From Microcaldota archaeon (GTDB lineage: Archaea > Micrarchaeota > Micrarchaeia > Micrarchaeales > CABMGC01), in assembly GCA_027340645.1 (NCBI GenBank), contig DAHWQN010000003.1, positions 3,701 through 18,999 on the forward strand: a stretch of DNA of 15,299 nt, written 5' to 3'. The notes beneath the pieces are model-generated. The model did no database searches. It saw only the letters and a program-made list of their open reading frames with translations, and was not told the DNA's origin. Every line of letters starts with the position of its first letter. The stretch's first letter is position 1. This document shows, in pieces, positions 1 to 7,878 of this stretch. Made by a program: the position numbers and the translations under genes.

Positions 1-1
1 A

Positions 2-196
2 GCCGCAACAGGTTATATAGAAGGCGTTTATCAGGAGGGCATGAGCACGCAGGAAGCTGCAAAGCACATAGCAAGGGCGCTCAAGATAGCCATGAAGCGG
101 GACTCCGCTACTGGTGACGGCATAAAGATGATTACCATAACAAAGAAGGGTTACAAGGAGTACAGTAAAGAAGAGATAGAAAAGATGCTCAAATAG
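2..196 (+). CDS. psmB: Proteasome beta subunit, C-terminal end (5' end outside window)
   Basis: This is the last 64 codons of an N-terminal-nucleophile hydrolase subunit of the archaeal 20S proteasome; the catalytic N-terminal threonine lies outside the window. The frame opens with GYIEGVYQEGMSTQEAAKH and continues to KRDSATGDGIKMITITKKGY. This matches the family pattern in which a helix (mS..EA..la..A...A) leads into RDs.SGdGi, then a final strand. The Asp of RDSATG corresponds to the conserved Asp near the active site; the usual second Ser is Thr here (TG rather than SG). The lysine-rich tail KEEIEKMLK ends at TAG. The next gene is fttA, the same order as in methanogens such as Methanothermobacter (psmB next to the aCPSF1 gene), which supports both calls. 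Confidence 0.88.
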   Translation, partial: AATGYIEGVYQEGMSTQEAAKHIARALKIAMKRDSATGDGIKMITITKKGYKEYSKEEIEKMLK

Positions 197-207
197 ATAG
201 TAGACAC

Positions 208-224
208 TTTTTTGGTTTTCTTTT
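208..224 (+). terminator. T-rich archaeal terminator after psmB
   Basis: Runs of six, four and four T follow 12 bases after the psmB stop, with no strong preceding hairpin. Oligo-T tracts of this kind are the usual intrinsic termination signal in archaea. The position between psmB and fttA suggests the two genes are at least partly separate transcripts, although the gap is only 61 bases. Confidence 0.5.
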
Positions 225-257
225 AAGGGGTAGCAGATACTTTAATCAATACGTGGT

Positions 258-2207
258 TTGTTGGATAATGAATCAAGGGAGAAGGATAAGAACATTAACA
301 TAAAGGAGAAAATAAAGGAGCTGATGCCTGAAGAGGCTGGCATATCAAACATAGAGTTTGAGGGTCCGGACGTTGCAGTCTATGTTAAGGATATAGCTTT
401 TGTATACAATGACGATAGCTTAATAAGGAACATCTCGTCCTCGATAAAGAAGCGGCTTATAGTCAGAAGCGATCCGTCAAAGCTGAAGGATGAAGATATA
501 GCTCTTAAGAAAATACTCGAGATTGTACCTACGGATGCGGGAATCAACGAGGATGGAATACATTTTGATAAGGAGTTCTCTCAAGTTTATATAGAGGCCA
601 TGAAGCCAGGCTTGGTAATAGGAAAAGGTGGAGGCACCTTAATAAGGATAATCACAGAGACAAGCTGGGTACCCAAGGTTCTGCGCGTACCGACGATGAA
701 CAGTGATGTCATAAAAGGCGTTCGCGGTCTTGTAGTCAAAGAGAGTGAGTTCAGGAAGAAGTTCCTTACCTCATTGGGCAAGAAGATAAACCAGCCAATG
801 TTAAAGAGTGAGTGGGTGAAGGCCACTGCACTGGGCGGCTTCCGTGAGGTAGGGAGATCGTGCCTGCTCCTTGAAACAAACCATTCAAAAATATTGATAG
901 ACTGCGGCATAAGCCCAGAGCCTGGAATAAAGGGCTTTGACAATGCTGCAACTGAAAATAAGGCATTCCCGTATCTTGATGGGGCGAACATAACAATAAA
1001 CGACCTTGATGCAGTTGTTCTGACTCATGCACACATGGATCATATAGGATTTGTACCGTATCTTTTCAAATTTGGATACAACGGTCCGGTGTACTGCACT
1101 CCGCCGAGCAGGGATCTTGCCGCATTGTCACTTTATGACTATACCAAGCTTGTGATGCGAACCGGGGGCACGCCACTTTATGGCGAAAAGGACATAAAGA
1201 ACATGCTCATGCACATGATACCGCGGGATCTTGGAGAGGTAACCAACATTACTGATGAAATAAAGCTCACGTACCACAATGCAGGGCACATACTTGGAAG
1301 TGCCACTGTGCACTTGCACATAGGAGAAGGTCTTTACAACATAGTCCATACTGGAGATATGAAGTACGGTTTTACGCGCCTCTTTGACCAGGCAGATACA
1401 AAATACCCGAGGATAGATGCCCTCTTTATGGAAAGCACTTATGGCGGGCCTCGAGACATGGGACATGACAGACAGCACGGGGAAGAGGATCTTATGCAAC
1501 TTATCAAGAGCACAACAGATAACGGTGGCAAGGTGCTTATTCCATTGTTCGCAATAGGAAGGGCTCAGGAGCTTCAGCTAGTCCTTGAGAGTTTTATGGC
1601 TAACAATGCGCACAAGATGGAAGTGCCGGTATTCCTTGATGGAATGATACTCGAGGCGAGCGCCATACACACTGCCTATCCGGAATATCTTAAGATGGGC
1701 TTGAGGCATCGCATACTTAACAATAACTCACCTTTTGAGAGCGAGATATTTGAGATAGCAAAGGGAGAACGGAGCGAGATTGTGGAGAAGGGCCCGGCTG
1801 TGATACTTGCCAGTGGCGGAATGATGAATGGAGGCACAAGCCTTGAGTACTTCAGGCTGCTGGCAGAAGATCCAAAGAACCTTCTCGTATTCGTGGGCTA
1901 CAACAGCGCCGGATCTTTCGGAAGAAGGGTCCAGAATGGCCTTAAGGAAACGGCGTTGCCAGGAGAGGATGGCAAGCTTGAACCTATGCAAATAAACATG
2001 CAGGTGAAGACAATGGACATGTTTTCAGGGCACAGCAATAGGCCGCAGCTCATAAGCTTTGTCGAACATCTGAGGCCACAGGCGAAGAAAGTATACACGA
2101 TGCATGGAGAAGAGAGCAAGTGCGACGACCTTGCGAAGACGCTAGGAAGCAGATTCAGGATTGAGGGCCGTGCACCGATGAACCTTGACAGTATAAGATT
2201 CAGATAG
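258..2207 (+). CDS. fttA: Archaeal transcription termination/RNA 3'-end endonuclease FttA (aCPSF1)
   Basis: KH-domain beta-CASP ribonuclease, archaeal relative of eukaryotic CPSF73, which cleaves nascent RNA after U-rich tracts and terminates transcription. The order is two KH domains (about residues 15-160, with the loop GLVIGKGGGT at 118-127), a metallo-beta-lactamase domain, an inserted beta-CASP domain, and the rest of the lactamase fold. Visible metal motifs are HAHMDH 257-262, His344 in NAGHILGS, Asp367 in HTGD, ESTYGG at 392-397 (motif A), GRAQE at 434-438, SGHSN 590-594 and His616 in MHGE. Length 649 is normal. The start is TTG at 258 (another TTG at 261): no in-frame ATG occurs before the conserved N-terminal KH region, and acgtGGT lies just upstream. 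SGHSN carries Asn where homologues have Asp (SGHSD). The gene follows psmB, as in other archaea. Confidence 0.95.
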   Translation: MLDNESREKDKNINIKEKIKELMPEEAGISNIEFEGPDVAVYVKDIAFVYNDDSLIRNISSSIKKRLIVRSDPSKLKDEDIALKKILEIVPTDAGINEDGIHFDKEFSQVYIEAMKPGLVIGKGGGTLIRIITETSWVPKVLRVPTMNSDVIKGVRGLVVKESEFRKKFLTSLGKKINQPMLKSEWVKATALGGFREVGRSCLLLETNHSKILIDCGISPEPGIKGFDNAATENKAFPYLDGANITINDLDAVVLTHAHMDHIGFVPYLFKFGYNGPVYCTPPSRDLAALSLYDYTKLVMRTGGTPLYGEKDIKNMLMHMIPRDLGEVTNITDEIKLTYHNAGHILGSATVHLHIGEGLYNIVHTGDMKYGFTRLFDQADTKYPRIDALFMESTYGGPRDMGHDRQHGEEDLMQLIKSTTDNGGKVLIPLFAIGRAQELQLVLESFMANNAHKMEVPVFLDGMILEASAIHTAYPEYLKMGLRHRILNNNSPFESEIFEIAKGERSEIVEKGPAVILASGGMMNGGTSLEYFRLLAEDPKNLLVFVGYNSAGSFGRRVQNGLKETALPGEDGKLEPMQINMQVKTMDMFSGHSNRPQLISFVEHLRPQAKKVYTMHGEESKCDDLAKTLGSRFRIEGRAPMNLDSIRFR

Positions 2208-2230
2208 CTGCGGTAAGAATTTACGGAATC

Positions 2231-2238
2231 TTTATATT
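2231..2238 (+). promoter_or_regulatory. TATA box and short hairpin upstream of the membrane protein gene
   Basis: TTTATATT lies about 40 bases before the ATG at 2275 and predicts a transcript start near 2260, giving a leader of about 14 bases. A 5-bp inverted repeat AGCGC/GCGCT with loop TGTTAG (2256-2271) spans that predicted start and abuts the ATG. It could fold only if transcription starts slightly further upstream. Confidence 0.45.
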
Positions 2239-2274
2239 AATTGCAACACCATAGTAGCGCTGTTAGGCGCTGCA

Positions 2275-4572
2275 ATGGATACTGTACATCATGATCCTTC
2301 TCACAAAAATTCAAGCATATTAGGATTTTTCTCGCGCAACAAAGCCGGTATAGCAGCCATAGTTGCTTACATCTTCATTGCACTAATTATATTTTGGCCT
2401 GTGAGTGCGAACATCAATGGGACTATAGCTGGCACTGGCGGTGATCCATACCAGAGCATGTGGAACCTGTGGTGGGTTCCGTACTCTACATTTACTCTGC
2501 ATCAAAGTTTTTGGACAACAAACCTTTTGTTCTGGCCGGTAGGAGCAAACCTGATCTATGAAACGTTAATGCCGATAGGTGCGATGATAGTCGCACCATT
2601 CCAGGCAGTAAGCCCGATGCTTGCTTACAATATCCTCTTCTTCATTGGTATAGTGCTCTCTGGCTTCGGCATGTACGTGCTTTCCGACTACATAGTCAAG
2701 AACAAGTATGCAGCATTCATTGCCGGTATAATCTTTACTTTCAGCGCATTCCACATAGCGCAGTCATACGGCCATTTGGATTATGCGAATTTGGAGTGGA
2801 TTCCACTATCAATATACATGCTTTTGAGGATAGTGAATAGGGATTACCTGCGTATAAAGTATGGGAAGTATGCAAGTGCAGTCGTGCTTGCCGTATTCTT
2901 CCTGCTTGGCATATTCATGGGTGAGATAGAGCAGGGAATAATAACGCTTATGGCACTGTTGTTGATTACTCTGGCATTTGCCATAAGCAAAAACCACAGG
3001 AAGATAGTGATAAGCAGGGAGTTTGCCATGCTTGTGATTGTATTCCTAGTTTCTGCTACAATTATAGGATCCTGGGCATTTATTCCTATAGTCAAGGGAT
3101 TTTCTAGTTCGGTAGTTAACCAGCTCAATGATGTGTACCATAATGAGATATGGAGCGATGACCTTCTCTCATTTTTTGTTCCTCCGTATTACAATGGCAT
3201 TTTTAACGGAGCTGCGCAATCCTATTCAAGCATATACCATCAGGATATCAGCGAGACAACATCATATATAGGATATGTTGCACTAGTGCTTGCAGCATAC
3301 GGGATTTACAAGACAAGGAAGACTGACAGACAGGTTTATTTGTGGACTGCCTTGGGGGTTGTGTTCTTCCTTCTCGCTCTTGGGCCATATATCCTTGTAG
3401 ACAACTCAGCAACAGTTCCTGGGCCGTACCTTGTTATAAAGGCTATACCGATATTGAATGTACTGCGTGAACCTGGACGTTTTGACATGATAGTAACTGT
3501 CGCTACAGCCATACTCGCAGCTTTCGGGGTAAAGGAACTATTTAATAGGATCAGCAGACGCAGTTCAACAGGCATGGCAAGGAACTCTCTCATAGCGATT
3601 ACAGCAGTTATAACATTCTTGATACTTATTGAGACCGCTACGCCTCCGCTTTCAGCATCTCTTGCTGCTAACATGACAACTACGCCTGCAATATCACAGT
3701 TTTACATGTTATTGGGACAGCACAGCAATAATTTTTCTATACTTCAGCTTCCTGCACTGCCTAATCAGTACTCAGTTGATCCGGCGCTGTACCCAGCTGA
3801 GGACATGTTCTCCACCATATTTACCCACAAGCCAATACTTGGAGGTTATCTGAGTAGGGAGAATGTAACACAGCAATCACCTCTTTACAACATACCACTT
3901 GTGGTAGATTCTAGTGAAATAGGGCTTGGCTTTGGGCCGGGTTACATATCAGTAGTAAATCAGAGTTTCGTGAATCAGTCGCTGCTTGGACTGTACTTAT
4001 ACAATACAACTATAGTAACGCTTGACAGAAGCGCATACAACGGTACAACACTTCCTGAAGAACTTGGCTATATGGAGAGTATATTCGGTGCTCCACAATA
4101 TTATTCAACAAATGATAACATTATAGGATGGAGCACTGTCAATGCTGTTGGTACTTCTGTATTCAAGAGTTATGTTACATTCCCTAGCGTATCCAGCTGG
4201 AACGCGAGTATTTACAGTCTGAATGGATCAAACGTTACGCTGTGGAAGCCCATCGGCGACGGTCTCTTGTTTGTTTACGCCCCTTACATCAATGGGGATT
4301 ATAACTCAGCCAGCTACCTTGACAACACTACCGTTTCTGTATCTGCTATATCATTAGGCAGTAAATCTAGTTTAGGTGTCGGAGAATTAACGAATTCGGG
4401 AATATCAGAGCTTGCCGTACTAAACATAACAGGTGCTGATAAGAATTACAACTTTACAACACGACTACAGCCTGGGATCTATGGCAATGGATTGGTCTTC
4501 CAATTCAGCAATTCAAGCCTTCAGAACAATGCCGCGGGGATAGTCAGCATACGGTTCTCGAAAAGAGGGTAG
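2275..4572 (+). CDS. Polytopic membrane protein, GT-C glycosyltransferase-like, with large glycosylated outward domain
   Basis: 765 residues. About 10-12 hydrophobic segments occupy residues 25-455; a mostly hydrophilic region of about 310 residues follows. The first loop after membrane segment 1 has GTGGDPYQSMWNLWW (53-67). Acidic residues in that loop and the later LREPGRFD (397-404), with SYGHLDYANLEWIPL (164-178), are a pattern I know from large bacterial and archaeal membrane proteins of the GT-C/YfhO-like type, which usually transfer sugars from lipid carriers. That is family-level resemblance only; substrate and activity cannot be read here. The tail (460-765) is dense in N-x-S/T sequons (for example NMT, NVT, NQS, NTT, NGT, NAS, NGS, NIT, NFT), which fits an outward, N-glycosylated domain. 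The gene has its own TATA box and ends 4 bases from the convergent pyk gene. It could instead be a non-enzymatic surface or transport component. Confidence 0.65.
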   Translation: MDTVHHDPSHKNSSILGFFSRNKAGIAAIVAYIFIALIIFWPVSANINGTIAGTGGDPYQSMWNLWWVPYSTFTLHQSFWTTNLLFWPVGANLIYETLMPIGAMIVAPFQAVSPMLAYNILFFIGIVLSGFGMYVLSDYIVKNKYAAFIAGIIFTFSAFHIAQSYGHLDYANLEWIPLSIYMLLRIVNRDYLRIKYGKYASAVVLAVFFLLGIFMGEIEQGIITLMALLLITLAFAISKNHRKIVISREFAMLVIVFLVSATIIGSWAFIPIVKGFSSSVVNQLNDVYHNEIWSDDLLSFFVPPYYNGIFNGAAQSYSSIYHQDISETTSYIGYVALVLAAYGIYKTRKTDRQVYLWTALGVVFFLLALGPYILVDNSATVPGPYLVIKAIPILNVLREPGRFDMIVTVATAILAAFGVKELFNRISRRSSTGMARNSLIAITAVITFLILIETATPPLSASLAANMTTTPAISQFYMLLGQHSNNFSILQLPALPNQYSVDPALYPAEDMFSTIFTHKPILGGYLSRENVTQQSPLYNIPLVVDSSEIGLGFGPGYISVVNQSFVNQSLLGLYLYNTTIVTLDRSAYNGTTLPEELGYMESIFGAPQYYSTNDNIIGWSTVNAVGTSVFKSYVTFPSVSSWNASIYSLNGSNVTLWKPIGDGLLFVYAPYINGDYNSASYLDNTTVSVSAISLGSKSSLGVGELTNSGISELAVLNITGADKNYNFTTRLQPGIYGNGLVFQFSNSSLQNNAAGIVSIRFSKRG

Positions 4573-4576
4573 TATA

Positions 4577-5935
4577 CTACTCGCCCCAGAAACACCTTAT
4601 CGCATCACTCGTGTTTCCAGCAACCTTGTGGCCATAGACTAACATGTAGCTTTTTACACCGAGCTTCTTCGCATACTCCTTGACTTCAGGCGCACCATCA
4701 GAATCATTCTTCTGCGCCTTTGCCCCGATTATACCATAGTACAATGCCAATGACCTGCGCATCTTATCAGATGCGGAAAGCGCGACTATTGCAGACTCGG
4801 GGCGCAGACTGGACAGCATCTTTACTGTAGCGCCGCTGTGAGTTGGCACGAATATGCAACGCATGTTGCAGGTGTATGATATGCTGGCCGCGGCAACTGC
4901 TATGCCTTCATGACCAGAGCTTGCGTGTTTCTGCATTATAAAGTTGTGCGGCATCTCATCTTCAGTATATGATAAAATGCTTGACATTGCCTGAACCGTT
5001 TCTGCAGGATAGCTGCCTACAGCAGTTTCATCGCTGAGCATCACGCAGTCCACTCCTGATTTGACCGCATTTGCAACATCTGTCATCTCTGCACGGGTAG
5101 GCATCTGGTTTTTCGCCATGGTGCTTAACATCTGAGTAGCAACTATTACTGGCTTTTTCGCATTCCTGCATACCTCTATTATCTTATCCTGAACGATAGG
5201 CACCTTTCTGAAATCTATATTCAAGGCCATGTCTCCCCTAGCTATCATTATGGCGTCTGAAGCATTAGCTATTGATTCTATGTTATCTATTGCTTCCTGA
5301 CGCTCTATTTTAGATATTATAGATATTCCATCCACTATGCTGCGCATCTTTGCCAAATCTTCTGCTGACTTGACGAATGACATCGCTATAAAATCTAGAT
5401 TCTGTTCCACGGCGAATTTAGCGAATTTTACATCATCATTGGTTGGAGGCACTGCAGATAGCGAAGACCCCTTGACGTTTATGCCCTTCCTGCTGCCTAT
5501 CTTCCCATCCTGAAGTGCCTTGCAGATTATTTTACCTCCTGATGCTGCAGTAACCAGGAGTTTTGGCTCGCCGTCTCCTATGTATATTTCAGAGCCCTTT
5601 TTAACCTCTTTGCATATGTCTATATCCATTGGCACATCATTACCGGATGCACGATCTATGTAATTAAACGAAACAGTATCACCATTCTTTATCTCTATCG
5701 GATTATCGAGCTTGGAGACGCGAATCTTCGGACCTGGAAGGTCAGCTAGTATTGCGATATCCTTATCGAGATGCGCTGACAGCTTCCTTATCCTTTTTAT
5801 CACTTCAGCCTTTTCCTCAATGTTTCCATGTGAGAAGTTGAGGCGTATTATATCTGCATATTTCAATACTGCAAGAAGATTTCTTTCGTCGTCAAGACTT
5901 GGCCCGTATGTTGCAATTATCTTTGTTTTAGGCAT
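4577..5935 (-). CDS. pyk: Pyruvate kinase
   Basis: Catalyses phosphoenolpyruvate + ADP to pyruvate + ATP, the last step of lower glycolysis, in the cytoplasm. Numbered from the ATG at 5935 (452 residues): KTKIIATYGPS at 3-13; substrate and K+ site RLNFSH 31-36; DLPGPKIR 65-72; catalytic Lys209 in ISKIER, with metal ligands Glu211 and Asp235 (ARGDM); ATQML 266-270; MPTRAEMTDVANAV 278-291; SDETAVGSYPAE 301-312. A B domain lies at about 73-165 and an allosteric-type C domain follows residue 325. There is no extra PEP-utilising domain. The ORF extends 13 codons upstream to a TTG at 5974, but that codon sits beside the TATA box, so the ATG at 5935 is preferred. Small departures: ARGDMALNI for the usual ARGDLGVEI, NQMPTRAE for NPMPTRAE. 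Convergent with the membrane gene at 2275. Confidence 0.95.
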   Translation of the reverse strand: MPKTKIIATYGPSLDDERNLLAVLKYADIIRLNFSHGNIEEKAEVIKRIRKLSAHLDKDIAILADLPGPKIRVSKLDNPIEIKNGDTVSFNYIDRASGNDVPMDIDICKEVKKGSEIYIGDGEPKLLVTAASGGKIICKALQDGKIGSRKGINVKGSSLSAVPPTNDDVKFAKFAVEQNLDFIAMSFVKSAEDLAKMRSIVDGISIISKIERQEAIDNIESIANASDAIMIARGDMALNIDFRKVPIVQDKIIEVCRNAKKPVIVATQMLSTMAKNQMPTRAEMTDVANAVKSGVDCVMLSDETAVGSYPAETVQAMSSILSYTEDEMPHNFIMQKHASSGHEGIAVAAASISYTCNMRCIFVPTHSGATVKMLSSLRPESAIVALSASDKMRRSLALYYGIIGAKAQKNDSDGAPEVKEYAKKLGVKSYMLVYGHKVAGNTSDAIRCFWGE

Positions 5936-5976
5936 TCTATCACTAATGCATTTAGTTCTGTATAAATTGCGCAATA

Positions 5977-5984
5977 TATTTAAA
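5977..5984 (-). promoter_or_regulatory. TATA box for pyk
   Basis: On the minus strand the bases read TTTAAATA, centred about 45 bases before the ATG at 5935. This predicts a transcript start near 5954 and a leader of roughly 20 bases. A GTGAT motif (minus strand, within attagtgatagaATG) gives the ribosome-binding site. Confidence 0.6.
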
Positions 5985-6005
5985 TGTCAGTGGCAACTAA
6001 GTTGG

Positions 6006-6030
6006 TCAGCGATGTGAGGTATTACGCTGA
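6006..6030. promoter_or_regulatory. Inverted repeat between divergent pyk and peroxiredoxin promoters
   Basis: TCAGCG (6006-6011) and CGCTGA (6025-6030) form a perfect 6-bp inverted repeat with a 13-base spacer. It lies upstream of both TATA boxes (5977-5984 and 6042-6048), a position expected for an operator shared by divergent genes. No regulator can be named from sequence alone, and a short repeat can occur by chance. Confidence 0.35.
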
Positions 6031-6041
6031 TGCCAAATAGC

Positions 6042-6048
6042 ATTTATA
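6042..6048 (+). promoter_or_regulatory. TATA box for the peroxiredoxin-ribL pair
   Basis: ATTTATAG-type sequence about 30 bases before the ATG at 6076. A transcript start near 6071 would make the message nearly leaderless, with GTGAT (6071-6075) directly before the tandem ATGs. Confidence 0.5.
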
Positions 6049-6075
6049 GTTTTCCTGCAAAACAGTTAATGTGAT

Positions 6076-6675
6076 ATGATGTATGCAGCATGGAGTATAG
6101 GAGATCCTGCACCAGAGATAAAGGCTAAGGCGTGGTTTCCGGAGAAGGGAAAGATAGATGAGTTCCGGCTTTCAGGGGAGAAGGGCAAATGGGTTATACT
6201 TACTTTTTATCCTGGTGATTTTACCTTTGTCTGCGCCACGGACGTAGAAGCATTTATGTCGAGTTATAGTGAGTTCAAGAAAAATGGCGCTGAGATAATA
6301 GCCATAAGCACTGACAGCATTTTCTCGCATAAGGCATGGAGCGAAACATCACCAAGAGTAAAGGAAAGCAAAATACCACTGATAGAGGATTTCAACAAGA
6401 AGATAAGCACCGAATATGGTTTCCTTAACGCTGAAACAGGCGCAGCGAGGAGAGGCAGCATGATTGTTGACCCAGATGGTATCGTGCAATATGCGTCCAT
6501 ACACAACGATGCGCTTGGAAAGGACGTTGACCACATTTTTACTTCGTTCATGGCACTTAAGTACATACGCGACACCCCAGCTGCTGAGGGCCATGTATGT
6601 GCTATACCTGCAAATTGGAAAATAGGAAAACGTACTTTGGATATTGACATAATCAATGACATAGGCAAACTGTAA
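6076..6675 (+). CDS. 2-Cys peroxiredoxin (AhpC/Prx family)
   Basis: Thiol peroxidase that reduces hydrogen peroxide and organic hydroperoxides. The active-site motif PGDFTFVCATD is at 46-56, with Pro46, Thr50 and peroxidatic Cys53. The resolving cysteine is Cys175 in EGHVCAIPANW. Arg126 precedes SMIVDPDG, the usual position of the active-site Arg. VCATD differs from the near-universal VCPTE/D (Pro to Ala just after the peroxidatic Cys). Length 199 is typical for the AhpC/Prx1 type without a long archaeal C-terminal extension. Two ATGs stand in tandem (6076 and 6079): the GTGAT ribosome-binding motif at 6071-6075 touches the first, so the second may be used. ribL follows after 10 bases, suggesting co-transcription. 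The reductase that recycles the disulfide is not in the window. Confidence 0.93.
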   Translation: MMYAAWSIGDPAPEIKAKAWFPEKGKIDEFRLSGEKGKWVILTFYPGDFTFVCATDVEAFMSSYSEFKKNGAEIIAISTDSIFSHKAWSETSPRVKESKIPLIEDFNKKISTEYGFLNAETGAARRGSMIVDPDGIVQYASIHNDALGKDVDHIFTSFMALKYIRDTPAAEGHVCAIPANWKIGKRTLDIDIINDIGKL

Positions 6676-6685
6676 TGGTAGTCAC

Positions 6686-7114
6686 GTGAAAAAGGTAATG
6701 GCCTTCGGCTCCTTTGACATATTGCATCCCGGACATGTTGATTACCTTAGCAAGGCTAAGCACCTGGGGGATTTTCTTATAGTTGTTGTTGCGAGAGACA
6801 GCAGCATAAAGGCCATAAAAGGAAAAACGCCATTCTTCGATGAGAATGAGCGCCTGCTCATGGTAAAATCCTTAAAAATTGTCGACAGTGCTGTGATAGG
6901 CAGTACCATGAAAACTGATGATGACAAGTATTCGATAGTTAAAAAATTCAGGCCGGATATAGTGGCATTCGGATATGATCAGAAAGTAGACATGCGTGGC
7001 TTCAAGGATTGGCTCAAGAAGAATGGCATGACATTAAGGATAGTTAAGATGAAGTACGGACTCGGTATAGACAAGTATAAGAGTTCCAAAGTAAGAAGGA
7101 TTTTAGAGCTGTAA
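6686..7114 (+). CDS. ribL: FAD synthase, archaeal RibL type (cytidylyltransferase fold)
   Basis: Small nucleotidyltransferase of 142 residues. It opens with VMAFGSFDILHPGHVDYL: the HxGH nucleotide-binding motif is HPGH at 14-17, preceded by GSFD. Next come VVVARD at 33-38, KGKTPFFDENERLLMV (45-60), and a C-terminal YKSSKVRRIL that fits the SS-K motif of the family. Archaeal RibL adenylates FMN with ATP (or CTP) to make FAD. A glycerol-3-phosphate cytidylyltransferase-like activity shares this fold and cannot be excluded, but the ARD..IK..KGK.P segment and overall length match RibL best. The start is GTG at 6686, 10 bases after the peroxiredoxin stop, within ggtagtcacGTG. The gene ends 2 bases from the convergent HxlR-type regulator. 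Confidence 0.82.
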   Translation: MKKVMAFGSFDILHPGHVDYLSKAKHLGDFLIVVVARDSSIKAIKGKTPFFDENERLLMVKSLKIVDSAVIGSTMKTDDDKYSIVKKFRPDIVAFGYDQKVDMRGFKDWLKKNGMTLRIVKMKYGLGIDKYKSSKVRRILEL

Positions 7115-7116
7115 TC

Positions 7117-7584
7117 TTACTTGGAGTGCAGCGCATTCAGGCTGCACTCGCTGCACTTCCGGTCTATGCAGCTCGCGTCAATGGAATACAGGTCAACGCC
7201 GAGCTTCTTGCCGCTTTGTATGAACTGCTCAAAGGATTTGCCCTTGTCAGTAAATGAGTACTTTATTTTCATTACGCCTCCCTTTGATGATTTGGTTTTC
7301 TGTATTACCTGAGCGTTCAGAAGGTCTGAAAGAATATTGCTCAGCGCACGGGGAGTTACTCCGTTCAACATGCGTAGAATCTCATTGAAAGACAGCTCAT
7401 TTTTAGAGTCGAGCATCTCTATGACATCTACTGTCCATCGCTTTCCGAGGATGTGAAGCAGTGAGAGTGTCTTGCACTTGAAGTACATGCCATTAGATTC
7501 TGCATTCTTGTTGGCTTTATTTTTAGGTTTTTTACGTTTGTCCGAATTTTCCGGCATAGTACCAACCACTTGTTTGACAACCAT
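7117..7584 (-). CDS. HxlR-family winged-helix transcriptional regulator with C-terminal cysteine cluster
   Basis: DNA-binding protein of about 155 residues, numbered from the ATG at 7584. The HxlR core begins at Cys37 (CKTLSLLHILGKRWTVDVI), continues with LSFNEILRMLNGVTPRALSNIL (recognition-helix region) and a beta-wing ending KIKYSFTDKG. Before it is a lysine/asparagine-rich tail of about 30 residues. After it comes an unusual tail with Cys139, Cys144 and Cys147, which with Cys37 could bind metal or sense redox state; this is inference. Start choice is uncertain. The ATG at 7584 lies 8 bases after the UPF0147 stop, the ATG at 7635 would overlap that gene by 43 bases, and ATGs at 7557 and 7488 are also possible; the last would give the usual HxlR length. 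It is probably co-transcribed with UPF0147. Confidence 0.82.
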   Translation of the reverse strand: MVVKQVVGTMPENSDKRKKPKNKANKNAESNGMYFKCKTLSLLHILGKRWTVDVIEMLDSKNELSFNEILRMLNGVTPRALSNILSDLLNAQVIQKTKSSKGGVMKIKYSFTDKGKSFEQFIQSGKKLGVDLYSIDASCIDRKCSECSLNALHSK

Positions 7585-7592
7585 ATACTCTA

Positions 7593-7865
7593 CTACTGAT
7601 CTTTTATTGACTCTAGCATGCTGAGTATGTTCCATATCACAGTCCTCGCATAAGGCGGCAGGTTTATGTCGTTGCTTACCTCATCTATCTTATATGTCGC
7701 ACCTGATGCTCTTACCGAGTAGCTTTCTTCTTTAGCGTCAAGAGCCTTTCTCGCCTCATCCAAAGCTGCCTTGACATTCCTAGGTACGCTACTGTCATTC
7801 AGCAATACCTCTATCTGTTGCCTTATCTGTACTATAGCTTCGTCTATATTTTTGTTATCTGCCAT
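7593..7865 (-). CDS. UPF0147 family protein
   Basis: 90-residue all-helical archaeal protein of unknown function. Family signature segments are visible: LLNDSSVPRNVKAALDEA (about 22-39), ESYSVRASGATYKIDEVSND (47-66) and LPPYARTVIWNILSMLE (69-85). The start ATG at 7865 has a well-placed GTGAT motif (minus strand, gtgattgcATG). The gene starts 13 bases after the 3' end of tRNA-Arg, so either it is co-transcribed with tatD and the tRNA or its promoter lies inside the tRNA gene. No function is assigned. Confidence 0.9.
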   Translation of the reverse strand: MADNKNIDEAIVQIRQQIEVLLNDSSVPRNVKAALDEARKALDAKEESYSVRASGATYKIDEVSNDINLPPYARTVIWNILSMLESIKDQ

Positions 7866-7878
7866 GCAATCACTTTTT

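Noticed and set aside
587..1499. Minus-strand open frames opposite fttA
   Set aside because: Low-complexity translations with no family features, lying wholly inside the strongly conserved fttA frame.
5712..6017. Plus-strand 101-codon frame across the pyk start
   Set aside because: Antisense to conserved pyk N-terminal motifs; no ribosome-binding site or recognisable domain.
6264..6668. Minus-strand 134-codon frame inside the peroxiredoxin gene
   Set aside because: Complement of a clear peroxiredoxin; composition matches a shadow frame.
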